DNA of 64,000 nt from Anaerolineales bacterium (GTDB taxonomy: Bacteria > Chloroflexota > Anaerolineae > Anaerolineales > Villigracilaceae): positions 1 through 64,000 of the forward strand of contig JACZJC010000002.1 in NCBI GenBank assembly GCA_014860745.1, read 5' to 3'. This document shows, one piece after another, positions 51,677-60,332 of the stretch. The notes below the pieces were generated by a model. That model saw only the letters and a program-made list of their open reading frames with translations. It was not told where the DNA came from and made no database searches. The translations under genes were made by a program, and so were the position numbers. Position 1 is the stretch's first letter, and the number at the start of each line of letters is the position of its first letter.

Positions 51677-52540
51677 ATGAAAATCGTAACAGACTGCGCA
51701 GCGGATATGTCCAATGAAGAACTGGAAAAACTCGGCGTTGTACAAGCCCCATTATTCATCCAGTTCCCCGAAGGCGAGGTAAGCGCCACTGATATTTCAG
51801 CAGACGATTTTTACAACCGTCTCGAGGCAATGAGGCCGCTAATCCCCACCACAGCACAGCCTTCCAGCGGAATCTTTGCGGAGTTGTACCGCAAACTGGC
51901 ACAGGTGGAAAAGAATATCTTTTCCATTCACATATCGTCGGGGTTGAGCGGAACGATCAACTCGGCGCGGGATGGCGGCGAACAAGTGAAGGGCGAAGCG
52001 AATGTCAACTTTTGGGATACGCTTACCCTCTCCGGCGGGGAACGATTTCAGGTGATGGCTGCGGCGCTGGCAGGCAAGGCTGGCTGGGCTATGAACGCCA
52101 TTCAGGAACGGCTGACAAAAATCCGCGAGAAGACCGAAGTGATCTACACCCTCGACACATTGGAATATCTCGCGCGCGGCGGGCGCATTGGACGCGTGAA
52201 GGCAATGGCAGGCGCACTACTTAATCTCAAGCCTGTCATCCGCGTGGATTCAGATGGCAAATACAGCACCGTCACAAATGGGCGCACGCTGGGCAAATCC
52301 ATGGCCGCGATTGCGGATCATTTGCGCGAGAAATATGGCAACACCCCGCTATGGGTCACAGTTTTGCATGGACGATTCGCCGAAAAAGCCGATTTGCTCT
52401 CGAATGAATTCAAGGAAAAACTTAACATCGCAAAATTGGAAGTGGCGCGCATCTCCCCTGTTTTAGGCGTACACACAGGCCCGGGCATTGTCGGCGCGGC
52501 GGTTGTACCCATGGAATTGATGAGCGATTTGGTGAAGTAA
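51677..52540 (+). CDS. DegV family fatty-acid-binding protein
   Basis: A 287-residue DegV-family protein; relatives (FakB) bind fatty acids for phosphorylation by FakA. Visible family marks are VTDCAADMSNEELEKLGV, PTTAQPSSGIF, ISSGLSGTINSA, TLEYLARGGRIGR and GVHTGPGIVG. RBS AAAGGAG before the ATG. No FakA-type kinase in the window. A 19-bp terminator hairpin follows. Confidence 0.92.
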   Translation: MKIVTDCAADMSNEELEKLGVVQAPLFIQFPEGEVSATDISADDFYNRLEAMRPLIPTTAQPSSGIFAELYRKLAQVEKNIFSIHISSGLSGTINSARDGGEQVKGEANVNFWDTLTLSGGERFQVMAAALAGKAGWAMNAIQERLTKIREKTEVIYTLDTLEYLARGGRIGRVKAMAGALLNLKPVIRVDSDGKYSTVTNGRTLGKSMAAIADHLREKYGNTPLWVTVLHGRFAEKADLLSNEFKEKLNIAKLEVARISPVLGVHTGPGIVGAAVVPMELMSDLVK

Positions 52541-52552
52541 AAAAGAAGGAAG

Positions 52553-52595
52553 AAACACAAACGGACTTGCAAATTCTGCAAGTCCGTTTGTGTTT
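52553..52595 (+). terminator. Strong terminator after degV
   Basis: A perfect 19-bp stem AAACACAAACGGACTTGCA / TGCAAGTCCGTTTGTGTTT with a 5-base loop. It shares the AAACGGACTT core with the terminator at 23223-23254. The genes converge here, so it may act in both directions. Confidence 0.85.
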
Positions 52596-53727
52596 AGGAA
52601 GGGGTAAATTGTCTTGCTTTCGCAATCCGTTCCCCCAGCGGCGGATGAGAATAAAACAAGAAGACCACCCATTTTTCAGGATCGACTTCGCCAAGGTTTT
52701 GATTCGCCAGCCTTGTAAACGCCGATGCAAAGGCTTCGTTTTTGCCTGTGGACTGCAAGGCATAATCATCGGCCATATTTTCGCGCCAGCGGGAGACGGC
52801 ATTATTTAGCGGCATGGTGATCAATCCATACGCGCCAAGGATCAGCTCCAACGCGGGGAAGGCGGCAACATCTGCAGGGGATGCAAAACCAAATAAAGCT
52901 ATCGCCCACTTCAATGCCAAAGAAGCGAGATACAAGCCGAGGGTGGTCATGAGCGTGCCAAAAGCAATGAAAAGCGGAATGTCGCGGTGAACGTGGTGTC
53001 CAAGTTCGTGCGCGAGAATCGTCTCCACTTCGTCGATGGTGAATTCATTGATGAGCGTATCACCCAGGACAATGCGGCGAGTGTTGCCGATTCCGGTCAA
53101 TGCAGCGTTGGCGGCTTTTGTGCGTTTGGACATGTCAAATTTAAAAACGCCGCGCACCTTTGTATTCGCCCGCTCCGCTAGTTTGAGAAGGCGGTCAGCA
53201 AGTTCCTTGTGCTCCTCGCTCAGCGGTACAAATTTATTGAAAATTGGCATAACGAGAATGGGAGCCAGATTGGAAATGAGAATATCGAAGACGAACAATC
53301 CACCCGCCGCCCACAGCCACCAAAGGTCTCCGGTAAGCCGCAGGGCTAGATAAAGCAGTTCAACTAGAATCAGGCCAATGGGCGCTCCGATTGCCATTCC
53401 TTTCAAACCGTCGATGACCCAATCCTTGAAGGACTGATTTGATTGCCCATAACGATGCGGTAGAACAAATCCGCTGAAATAATTGAGCGGCAAGGCGAGC
53501 AAGGAATAGATCCCGCCAAAAACCAGTACAAAGGCAGGCACAAGCAGCCAGGGATTCGCAAACAGTTCCATTTGGACAAGCCATGCGCGCAAGGATACTG
53601 CCCAACCAAGGAAAAGCCACATCGCAGCATAGATCGCGCTAAAGATCGTGCCGGCCAGCCATACGCGGCGGCTGATGCGGGAATATTCCTTTGCAAGTTT
53701 TTGTTTTTCAGGATCGAGTGTGGTCAT
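52594..53727 (-). CDS. M48 family metallopeptidase (Ste24-like)
   Basis: A 377-residue integral membrane protease. The zinc motif is HELGHHVHRD, with the third ligand Glu in a downstream ENMADDYAL block. Several N-terminal and central membrane helices agree with the CAAX prenyl protease 1 (Ste24/HtpX) fold. N-terminal peptide substrate and lipid dependence unknown. The last bases overlap the degV terminator. Confidence 0.92.
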   Translation of the reverse strand: MTTLDPEKQKLAKEYSRISRRVWLAGTIFSAIYAAMWLFLGWAVSLRAWLVQMELFANPWLLVPAFVLVFGGIYSLLALPLNYFSGFVLPHRYGQSNQSFKDWVIDGLKGMAIGAPIGLILVELLYLALRLTGDLWWLWAAGGLFVFDILISNLAPILVMPIFNKFVPLSEEHKELADRLLKLAERANTKVRGVFKFDMSKRTKAANAALTGIGNTRRIVLGDTLINEFTIDEVETILAHELGHHVHRDIPLFIAFGTLMTTLGLYLASLALKWAIALFGFASPADVAAFPALELILGAYGLITMPLNNAVSRWRENMADDYALQSTGKNEAFASAFTRLANQNLGEVDPEKWVVFLFYSHPPLGERIAKARQFTPS

Positions 53728-53756
53728 GGGATGATTCGATTTTGGATTTTGGATGT

Positions 53757-53841
53757 TTCGACAAGCTCAACACAAGTTTGCGATGGATAGCTGGTGGCCG
53801 AGTGGTCTTAAGCGTTCTTCGCGAAAGGCGTATCGAGACCA
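53757..53841. repeat. REP-like sequence TTTCGACAAGCTCAA...TCGAGACC
   Basis: Between the M48 and isochorismatase genes. It begins TTTCGACAAGCTCAACAC and later has GGTGGCCGAGTGG, GTTCTTCGCGAAAGG and TCGAGACCA. Such motifs are common REP elements. The inner TTCTTCGCGAA is a short palindrome. A single copy occurs here. Confidence 0.5.
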
Positions 53842-53845
53842 TGAG

Positions 53846-54421
53846 TTACAGTTTTGGACTGGCGTCCATTTCGGAAGCAAGTGATGCAATAATTTCTTCC
53901 GATTTCATGACGTGCCCATAGGATTTCAACGCTGCGAGAAACGCCTTGTGGACATGCTCCGCGGGGATGGTTGTCTCCCCGTATTTCAAATCCCGCGTAG
54001 CACAGGCGTCCTCTGCGACCCAGACCTGGAAGCCAAAATCTGCCGCTGCACGAGCGGTGGCGTCCACACACATGTGGGTCATCATGCCTGTGATGACAAC
54101 GCGCTCGATCCCCCACTCTTTCAACCTCTCCAGCAAATTTGTCTCGCGGAAGGAATTGGGGTAATGCTTATAAACGATCGGCTCGCCTTCAAAATGCGCA
54201 ACAGAATCGTGGATATCGGAACCTGCTGTGCCTTTCACAAAAAAGGGAGCATCGGGTTTCAGTGCGATGTGCTGGATGTGGATATGATGTCCGCTGTGCT
54301 CGCGGAAGCATTGCAGCAGCATGTACGCCTTCTTCCCGGCCTCGAGCGGGTCGACCAATTCCATCTTTCCGCCGGGGAAGTAATCATTTTGAATGTCGAT
54401 GACCAATAACGCAGTTTTCAT
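53846..54421 (-). CDS. Isochorismatase-family cysteine hydrolase
   Basis: A 191-residue hydrolase of the isochorismatase/nicotinamidase superfamily. The catalytic Asp lies in LLVIDIQNDYFPGG, Lys in VKGTAG and Cys in ITGMMTHMCVDATARAA, with the cis-peptide before it. RBS AGGAG before the ATG. Substrate not decidable; relatives with the MMTHMCVD pattern are often annotated as generic cysteine hydrolases. Confidence 0.9.
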   Translation of the reverse strand: MKTALLVIDIQNDYFPGGKMELVDPLEAGKKAYMLLQCFREHSGHHIHIQHIALKPDAPFFVKGTAGSDIHDSVAHFEGEPIVYKHYPNSFRETNLLERLKEWGIERVVITGMMTHMCVDATARAAADFGFQVWVAEDACATRDLKYGETTIPAEHVHKAFLAALKSYGHVMKSEEIIASLASEMDASPKL

Positions 54422-54434
54422 AGCTTCTCCTGTT

Positions 54435-56024
54435 TCAAATGGCGGCCGCCTTGTTTAATAATTCATCCGCCTGACGTTTCAAGTGCAATATATTCGTCAC
54501 TGACTTGGCTTTTTCGAAATCGGCCTTCGCTTTGCCAATGTCATTCAATTCCATGTATGATTTTCCCCGCCCCAAATACAGGCGCGGCTCACGCGGGTTG
54601 ACCGCCAGGGCGCGGGTGTAAAAGTCAACGGCGAGGGAATGCTCATTGTTCACCCGGCAGGCATCGGCGCAGCCCTGAAGCGCGAGCGCATTCCGCGGGT
54701 TTTTGGCGAGGACGCGTTCATAATAATCCTTTGCCCAATCCAGGTTACCCTCAAAGAGTGCGAGGTTGATCTCCGCCACCACCAGTGCATCCAGGGGCGA
54801 GATGCGCACTGCCAGATCCTGGTCTTTATGGGTGGCCTCGAGATTTCCAAGCTTGAAATGCGCCAGCGACCGAACCAGATAAAAAAGCGGTACCCGTCCC
54901 TGCAGGGAGATGGCCTTATTCAATTCATCGAGCGCGGCCTGAAATTCGCTGCGATCCAGATAAATGGAGCCGCGGTCGAAAAATGGAACCGCCCAATGCG
55001 GGTTGACGTTTTGCGCGCGGGCGAATAATTCCAGCGCTGCCTCGTAATTTTTTTCAAGGGCGTACACTTCACCGCGTAGTTGATTGGCAAAGGAATGGTT
55101 CGGTTCCATCTTCAATACGCGTTCGATGTCCGCTACGGCACGTTCCTTCTGACCCATCAATAAATATGAACTTGCGCGGGCCAGGAAATGATTGACGGGA
55201 TGCGCGGATTCCTTTTCGATTTCGCGGGTGTAATACTGCGCCGCGCGTTCATAATCGCCCAGCAGGTAATAATATCCTCCCCGCTTGAAAAGATAATTTA
55301 TCCCTAAATTGACCCTGCGCAAAAGGGAGCGATTTAACGAGCTGACTGCCAGGGCGATGATGACACAAAACCCAAGCAGGATGTAATCTCGTGTGACTAT
55401 CCCAAAAACAATCAGGACCAACAGGAAAGGCACACTTACCACAAGGGTAATCCAATCCGCATTGGTTTTTCCGAACAATAATTCCATGAGCGCATGCAGG
55501 ATGTTGCCGCCATCCAGCGGATAAACGGGCAGCAAATTAAAAACAATGAGGATCGTATTCAGCAGCGCAAGGGAGAAAAATAAATTGATAAAGGTCTGCG
55601 CCCAAAGGAACAACCCAACATTGTTGGAAACCGGCAGGGAAATAAAATGGAGAAAAATGTAAGCCGCAATGCAAAGGAAAGCAAGCGCCATGTTGATAAG
55701 CGGCCCCGCCGCTGCGATGAAGAGGTTGTGGGCGGGCTTCTCCGGTTTGTAGGCAAGGTGGGTGAACCCGCCCAGCAGCCAGACGAAAACGCTCTTCACT
55801 TCCACACCCACAAACTGTGCGGCAAAGGCATGCCCCATTTCATGCAGGAAAATAAAAAGCAGGAATCCACCCACCCAAAAAATCGCCTCGACTATTCCTC
55901 GGAGATCCACCGGATGAAAGAGGACATATGCGATCGGGAGACTGAGCAGCACAGAAAAATGGAAACGGATATCCACACCGCGCAGCCGGCCGAGCGACCA
56001 GGACCCGCTAAAAAACTTCAGCAT
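54435..56024 (-). CDS. Site-2 protease (M50) fused to TPR repeats
   Basis: A 529-residue protein. The N-terminal 240 residues are an intramembrane zinc protease (RseP/SpoIVFB group): HEMGH at 61-65 in a transmembrane helix and LPVYPLDGGNILHAL with the third ligand Asp. After the membrane part, about 270 residues form at least seven TPR units (ARASSYLLMGQKERAVADIE, AVPFFDRGSIYLDRSEFQAA, YLGRGKSYMELNDIGKAKAD). The TPR tail probably binds or presents a membrane protein substrate in the cytosol. No anti-sigma partner is nearby. Confidence 0.9.
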   Translation of the reverse strand: MLKFFSGSWSLGRLRGVDIRFHFSVLLSLPIAYVLFHPVDLRGIVEAIFWVGGFLLFIFLHEMGHAFAAQFVGVEVKSVFVWLLGGFTHLAYKPEKPAHNLFIAAAGPLINMALAFLCIAAYIFLHFISLPVSNNVGLFLWAQTFINLFFSLALLNTILIVFNLLPVYPLDGGNILHALMELLFGKTNADWITLVVSVPFLLVLIVFGIVTRDYILLGFCVIIALAVSSLNRSLLRRVNLGINYLFKRGGYYYLLGDYERAAQYYTREIEKESAHPVNHFLARASSYLLMGQKERAVADIERVLKMEPNHSFANQLRGEVYALEKNYEAALELFARAQNVNPHWAVPFFDRGSIYLDRSEFQAALDELNKAISLQGRVPLFYLVRSLAHFKLGNLEATHKDQDLAVRISPLDALVVAEINLALFEGNLDWAKDYYERVLAKNPRNALALQGCADACRVNNEHSLAVDFYTRALAVNPREPRLYLGRGKSYMELNDIGKAKADFEKAKSVTNILHLKRQADELLNKAAAI

Positions 56025-56077
56025 CGATTAGCACGCTTCACACCCGGCTTTGAACGGGTCTTTCCATAGGCAGGCAT

Positions 56078-56701
56078 TTACTTCCGCCCAAAATCCGCGG
56101 GGTTCTCGCCCCACAGGTCGGTATCCCATTTGATGATCTTGTCTTCGGGAAGTTCGTTCTCTGCAAGCCAGTTCTCGGCGCTTTGGATCAACGCGAATAC
56201 CACCGCATTCTTCGCAGTCCGTTTGAGCTTCGTCTTGCATTGACCGTTATAGACCCAGAGGATGGCATTCTCCGAATCGGAATAGACCGGTATATGCATG
56301 TTATGTTTCGCCTGCCAGGTAAGCGCATGGACGATTGCCAGAAATTCCCCCACGTTATTCGTCCCATCGGCGTAGGGACCGGTACGGAAAATCTCCTTGC
56401 CACTTTCGGTTGTTACACCGCGGTATTCCAATTTGCCGGGCGAACCGCTGCATGCCGCGTCTACACACATGGATGGCAGCAGCGGTTGGATACTGGCTAG
56501 TTTCCACTTGCCGCTGGTGGAAGCTTTTCCCTTATACTCATCGTAATTTGCAAGATACGCGGCGTCCGCTTCGTGTTCGCTTTCGAAGGCCTTGTATTGC
56601 GCGCCGACAAAACCCTTCACTTGTTTTTCGCACTCCGCCCAGGAAGTGAAGATGCCCGTCTTACGGCCCTTCCAAACCACGTAATACTTCTGCTTCGGCA
56701 T
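56078..56701 (-). CDS. rnhA: Ribonuclease HI with N-terminal hybrid-binding (viroplasmin) domain
   Basis: Degrades RNA of RNA-DNA hybrids. The N-terminal 50 residues form a caulimovirus-type viroplasmin/hybrid-binding domain (YYVVWKGRKTGIFTSWAEC). The RNase H domain has the four acids: D in MCVDAACSG, E in NNVGEFLAI, D in VYSDSENA and D in ENPADFGRK. This layout is that of the RnhA with HBD known from Firmicutes and Bacteroidetes. 207 residues. Confidence 0.92.
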   Translation of the reverse strand: MPKQKYYVVWKGRKTGIFTSWAECEKQVKGFVGAQYKAFESEHEADAAYLANYDEYKGKASTSGKWKLASIQPLLPSMCVDAACSGSPGKLEYRGVTTESGKEIFRTGPYADGTNNVGEFLAIVHALTWQAKHNMHIPVYSDSENAILWVYNGQCKTKLKRTAKNAVVFALIQSAENWLAENELPEDKIIKWDTDLWGENPADFGRK

Positions 56702-56769
56702 TCTTCAATTTTACATCAAATCACAACCCAACTCTTCCATCGTGCGGGCCGCCTGAAATAATATTTGTC

Positions 56770-56797
56770 TTGACAAAAAAAATTATTCACGTAAAAT
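56770..56797 (+). promoter_or_regulatory. Promoter of the candidate RNA
   Basis: TTGACA (56770-56775) and TAAAAT (56792-56797) with a 16-base spacer. Transcription should start near 56804 and run into the structured region. Confidence 0.8.
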
Positions 56798-56803
56798 ACG
56801 CCA

Positions 56804-56989
56804 ACTCTAACCATGAAACTTTTCAACTTTTGCTTGTGTCTATGGCGGGGTTCGTAACCACTGCCAGAGACGCATTCTCACCGACGAGCAGTCAATGACC
56901 TGGGACAGTGGAACGGCCTCCGCGCACCAAATACACAAGCGCTGGATGGATCACACTGTCCGTTTGTTTTCAGGTTGACTGCTTTTTTT
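56804..56989 (+). ncRNA. Candidate structured RNA (sRNA or leader) upstream of the sulfurtransferase gene
   Basis: About 185 nt with its own promoter and terminator and no credible frame. Elements: P1 GCTTGTGT / ACACAAGC (56832-56839 with 56933-56940); hairpin 56844-56865 (GGCGG-GGTT-CGT-AACC-a-CTGCC); hairpin GAGA-CGCAT-TCTC (56867-56879); and a long 3' stem in which GCAGTCAA and CCTGGGACAGTG (56888-56910) pair with CACTGTCC and CAGGTTGACTGC (56954-56982), followed by seven T. P1 and the long stem cross each other, so they form a pseudoknot or exclude one another, as in a riboswitch. It is not a tRNA, SRP or RNase P RNA. 6S RNA or a leader of the rhodanese gene remain possible. Identity unknown. 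Confidence 0.6.
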
Positions 56990-57108
56990 GTTTTATACCC
57001 AGAAAGGGCAGCCCATCACGCCAGAAAAGTTACTTTAAAAACCATGGCAGATTGCTCCTACGATAGTCATCAAATATAAATTTCAATAAGAAAAAGGAAC
57101 TCTTAGTC

Positions 57109-57948
57109 ATGCCTTACGCACATCCTGAATATCTTGTCGATACAGAATGGGTCGCCCAACACCTAGACGACCCAAACGTCCGCATCATCGAGTCGGATGA
57201 AGACCCCCTGCTTTATCCGATGGGACACATCAAAAACTCGGTGCAAGTGGATTGGTTCACCACCCTGCAGCATCCGCTGCGCCGTGACTTTCTAACATTA
57301 GAGCAGTTTGAAGAAATGGCATCCAGGCTCGGCATCACCAACGACACCACGATCGTTTTTTACGGCGACAAATCCAATTGGTTCGCCTGCTATGCGCTGT
57401 GGCTCTTTGAATATTACGGCCACAAGGACGTCAGGATCATGAATGGCGGGCGAAACAAATGGGAGCAGGAGAAGCGGCCACTCGTGAAGGAAATCCCTTC
57501 GGCAGCCCGGACAACCTACCGTGCGAAGGAAGCGAATAAGTCGATTCGCGCATTCCGCGATGATGTCTTCAAACAGTTGGAAGCGAAGAAACCGCTGGTG
57601 GATGTCCGTTCGCCGAAGGAATTCTCCGGTGAACTTCTGCACATGCCGAATTATCCGCAGGAAGGCGCGACTCGCGGCGGGCACATCCCCACCGCGGTAA
57701 GCATTCCGTGGGCACAGGCGGTTAACGAAGCGGACGCAACGTTCAAATCTCCCGAGGAGCTGCGCGCCATCTACGAAGGAAAAAATATCAAAGCGGATGA
57801 AGAAGTCATCGCGTATTGCCGCATCGGCGAGCGCTCCTCGTTGACGTGGTTTGTGTTGAAGTATCTGCTGGGTTATCCTGCCGTGAAGAACTATGACGGT
57901 TCATGGACAGAATGGGGCAACCTCGTGGATGCGCCGATCGAAAAATAA
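57109..57948 (+). CDS. Thiosulfate/3-mercaptopyruvate sulfurtransferase (rhodanese)
   Basis: A 279-residue two-domain rhodanese. The N-terminal domain is inactive; the C-terminal domain carries the active loop CRIGERS (Cys near residue 238), typical of thiosulfate sulfurtransferase. It includes [14 protein letters not shown] and DGSWTEWGN at the end. RBS AAGGA upstream. sufE follows after a hairpin, so sulfur transfer to iron-sulfur assembly or another acceptor is plausible (inference). The candidate RNA lies about 120 bp upstream. Confidence 0.92.
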   Translation: MPYAHPEYLVDTEWVAQHLDDPNVRIIESDEDPLLYPMGHIKNSVQVDWFTTLQHPLRRDFLTLEQFEEMASRLGITNDTTIVFYGDKSNWFACYALWLFEYYGHKDVRIMNGGRNKWEQEKRPLVKEIPSAARTTYRAKEANKSIRAFRDDVFKQLEAKKPLVDVRSPKEFSGELLHMPNYPQEGATRGGHIPTAVSIPWAQAVNEADATFKSPEELRAIYEGKNIKADEEVIAYCRIGERSSLTWFVLKYLLGYPAVKNYDGSWTEWGNLVDAPIEK

Positions 57949-57958
57949 ATCATAATTT

Positions 57959-57985
57959 GTTCGGGCGGGGAGATCCCGCCCGAAC
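57959..57985 (+). terminator. Hairpin between the rhodanese and sufE genes
   Basis: A perfect 11-bp stem GTTCGGGCGGG / CCCGCCCGAAC with a 5-base loop. No U-tract, so an intercistronic stabiliser or weak terminator. Confidence 0.55.
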
Positions 57986-57998
57986 TCATGAAAATATC

Positions 57999-58427
57999 AT
58001 GTCTCTCCCTCCCAAACTTCAGGAAATCGTGGATGACTTCGCGGGTATGGCCCGCGATGAGAAGATCGAAACATTGATCGGATATGCCGAGTCGCTGCCG
58101 GAGCTGCCAGATCGATTCCAGGAGGAACGCTCCAACATGGAAGCAGTTCCCGAATGCATGACCCCCGTGTTTTTAATTGCCGAAAAACAAGCCGATGGCG
58201 GGCTGGTCTTTCACTTTGATATTCCCCCGCAATCGCCTACCGTGCGCGGGCTTGCCGCCATTCTTGCTGCAGGACTGAATGGCTGCAAGCCCGAAGAGAT
58301 CATCACCGTGCCTGCGGATTTTTACGCCCCAATGAATCTCGAAGAGGCGATCTCGAGCCAGCGCTTGAACGGATTTCGCGGCGTGCTGGCTCACATGAAA
58401 CAGGTCGCTGTCAATACGATGAAATAA
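57999..58427 (+). CDS. sufE: SufE-family cysteine desulfuration protein
   Basis: A 142-residue protein that takes persulfide sulfur from a cysteine desulfurase. It has the SufE opening LQEIVDDFAGMARDEKIETLIGYAESLPELP (described by its ends), acceptor Cys in VPECMTPVFLIAE, and the conserved GFRGVLAHMKQ C-terminus. The ATG at 57999 gives the family length; the longer frame overlaps the rhodanese gene. No sufS is in the window; the rhodanese may be a sulfur partner. Confidence 0.9.
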   Translation: MSLPPKLQEIVDDFAGMARDEKIETLIGYAESLPELPDRFQEERSNMEAVPECMTPVFLIAEKQADGGLVFHFDIPPQSPTVRGLAAILAAGLNGCKPEEIITVPADFYAPMNLEEAISSQRLNGFRGVLAHMKQVAVNTMK

Positions 58428-58541
58428 ACAAGGGCATCTTTAGTTCGCGGACTTCATCGGTGTTTCAACAAAAAAGCCAGGCTTAAGTTTATTCCGGGTT
58501 GTCCGTGTACTCAAATCCCATCAACTTTCAGGCGGGGTTTA

Positions 58542-58949
58542 TTATTTTTCCTCTTCCCAACCCTGCTCTTCGACTGACATAAATATATCCGTGGCAGAGA
58601 TCAGGCCGATCAACGCGCCGCTTTCATCCGCGATCGGCAGGTGATGGATTTTATACTCCTGCATCAACTGCGAACATTCCATCAACGTCCATTCGGCGCG
58701 GCCGGTGACAATCGGCCCGGACATGATCTCACGCACGGTCGTCTCGGCGGGGTTGCGGCCCGCGCCGACGATCTTGTCGCGCACATCCGTGGTGGTGACA
58801 ATGCCATAGGATGGGTTCTTCTCGCTCACATCCACAACGACGCTGTGAATATTGCGGCGGCGCATCAACGTCATGGCATAGGAAACGCTTGAATCGGGGT
58901 CAACAACTACGACAGGGCTGGACATCCAATCTCGTACGAGGTGCGGCAT
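58542..58949 (-). CDS. CBS-domain pair protein
   Basis: A 135-residue protein made of two CBS motifs (VRDWMSSPVVVVDPDSSVSY and VREIMSGPIVTGRAEWTLME). The second ends with LPIADESGALIGLISATDI. Usually binds adenosine nucleotides and reports energy charge. RBS AAGGAGAG. No attached enzyme or transporter domain; the partner is unknown. Confidence 0.92.
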   Translation of the reverse strand: MPHLVRDWMSSPVVVVDPDSSVSYAMTLMRRRNIHSVVVDVSEKNPSYGIVTTTDVRDKIVGAGRNPAETTVREIMSGPIVTGRAEWTLMECSQLMQEYKIHHLPIADESGALIGLISATDIFMSVEEQGWEEEK

Positions 58950-59034
58950 AAGGTTCTCTCCTTGATAATAAATAATCAGCGTAGAAAATATTAATAATGC
59001 CGATCAAGTGTCGGCTTGGGATGAGGCGGCTCTT

Positions 59035-60270
59035 TTATTCGATGATCGCGAACCAGGTTTTTCCTCCATCGGTGGTCTTGTAAAGTTTGCGCTGGTCGGT
59101 CGGGCTCGTCGTCACCACCCAGCCTGTTGAGGAATTGACGAAGCTCATGTCGGTGAGCGATTCGCCGAAGTTGACGTCGGGGTTGATTACCTCGAATGTG
59201 GCCGCCGCATCTTTCGTCACGTAGAACTGGTTGTTGTAATAGAAGATCATTTCCTTCGCCGACGGGATTTCCAGCCTTCCCAAACTTGGGAGTTTTGCTG
59301 GGGCGGGGTCCCATGTTTCGCCGCCATTTTTGGTGGTGAATATTATTGTTTGCTGGTCTGTGGATGTCATTCGAATGGCGAGAAATCCCTGCTCCGGCGC
59401 GAAGAATTTTACCTGCTCGATCATCAGCTCGCTGGATTGCGCTTCTGCGGGGAGCATCATGGTTGCCTGTGCCCAGGTTTTGCCGCCATCTTCAGTGCGG
59501 AATAAATAAGTGGAACCTGAAGAATAGATCACCCCGCCAATCCAGGCGGTGTTCACATCGAGCGGGACCAGCATTACTTTTATACCGCTGAGGGGCAGGC
59601 TATCACCGGCACCTTCAAGGTTCGGGTCGTTGGTAAAGGCTCGCGCCCATGTTGCCCCGCCATCACTGGTTCGAAAAACGGAAACAGCCATGGAGCCCGC
59701 CCCCACGCCGAGATCGGCCATCATCCAGCCGTGATCAGCATCCACAAATTCGATGTCGCCGGAGCTGAAGGGGGTCTCGGAGGAGTCCCAGGTGATGCCG
59801 CCATCGGAAGTCCGGTAGAGGGTGCCGCCATTGGGATAATTATTAGGGTCGATAACCTGCACCCAGGCATGGGTTTTATTGAGAAATTCGGTGAACACTG
59901 AGTATCCAACATCGGTCAACCCGGGTGGTGTGACGTTGTACCATGTTACCCCGCCATCGTTGGTTCTGATTAATTCTGTCTCCGTCACTGCCCAGCCGTA
60001 GACTTCATCCAGCATATTAATGAAGATGATGGAGGGAGATTCGATCAAAGGCGCGTCAATGCTGGCAGGTAAGGGAGTGCCCCGCGGAGCAAGCGAGGGC
60101 TGTGTAACAGTCTGCGTCTCGGTTGCAGGGGCTTCCGTGGCAACGGGCTCTGCTGTGTTTTGTGATTGCAGGTTTTGGGTGGCAGGTATGGCAGTGCAGG
60201 CAGTGAGCAAGGAAAGAAGAATGCTTGCGCTGAGTAATATCGAAGTGACGAAGGAATGATTATTTTTCAT
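59035..60270 (-). CDS. Ycf48-like/BNR-repeat beta-propeller lipoprotein
   Basis: A 411-residue lipoprotein. Signal with lipobox LTAC, a Thr/Glu-rich TEAPATETQ linker, then seven-bladed propeller repeats with the sialidase/Ycf48 pattern RTxDGGxTW (LIRTNDGGVTWYNVTP, YRTSDGGITWD, FRTEDGGKTWAQ, YKTTDGGKTWFAI). Likely surface-bound. The ATG at 60270 has AGGAGA just upstream; the longer frame adds a non-signal N-terminus. Enzymatic residues of sialidases are not seen, so it may be a binding protein. Confidence 0.87.
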   Translation of the reverse strand: MKNNHSFVTSILLSASILLSLLTACTAIPATQNLQSQNTAEPVATEAPATETQTVTQPSLAPRGTPLPASIDAPLIESPSIIFINMLDEVYGWAVTETELIRTNDGGVTWYNVTPPGLTDVGYSVFTEFLNKTHAWVQVIDPNNYPNGGTLYRTSDGGITWDSSETPFSSGDIEFVDADHGWMMADLGVGAGSMAVSVFRTSDGGATWARAFTNDPNLEGAGDSLPLSGIKVMLVPLDVNTAWIGGVIYSSGSTYLFRTEDGGKTWAQATMMLPAEAQSSELMIEQVKFFAPEQGFLAIRMTSTDQQTIIFTTKNGGETWDPAPAKLPSLGRLEIPSAKEMIFYYNNQFYVTKDAAATFEVINPDVNFGESLTDMSFVNSSTGWVVTTSPTDQRKLYKTTDGGKTWFAIIE

Positions 60271-60332
60271 GTTTCTCCTAGGAGGTCTCGGGTATGAGTC
60301 TAAGGCCAGGCTATGATCCTTGACCTTCACCT

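Noticed and set aside
53785-53845. tRNA-Ser/Leu-like GGTGGCCGAGTGGTCTTAAGC
   Set aside because: Resembles a tRNA D-arm, but no T-loop GGTTCGAATCC, no closing acceptor stem and no anticodon arm follow. It fits the REP-like motif.
56900-56930. T-box-like GTGGAACGG...CCGCG in the candidate RNA
   Set aside because: The conserved TGGNACCGCG is not matched and the next gene is not an aminoacyl-tRNA synthetase or amino-acid gene.
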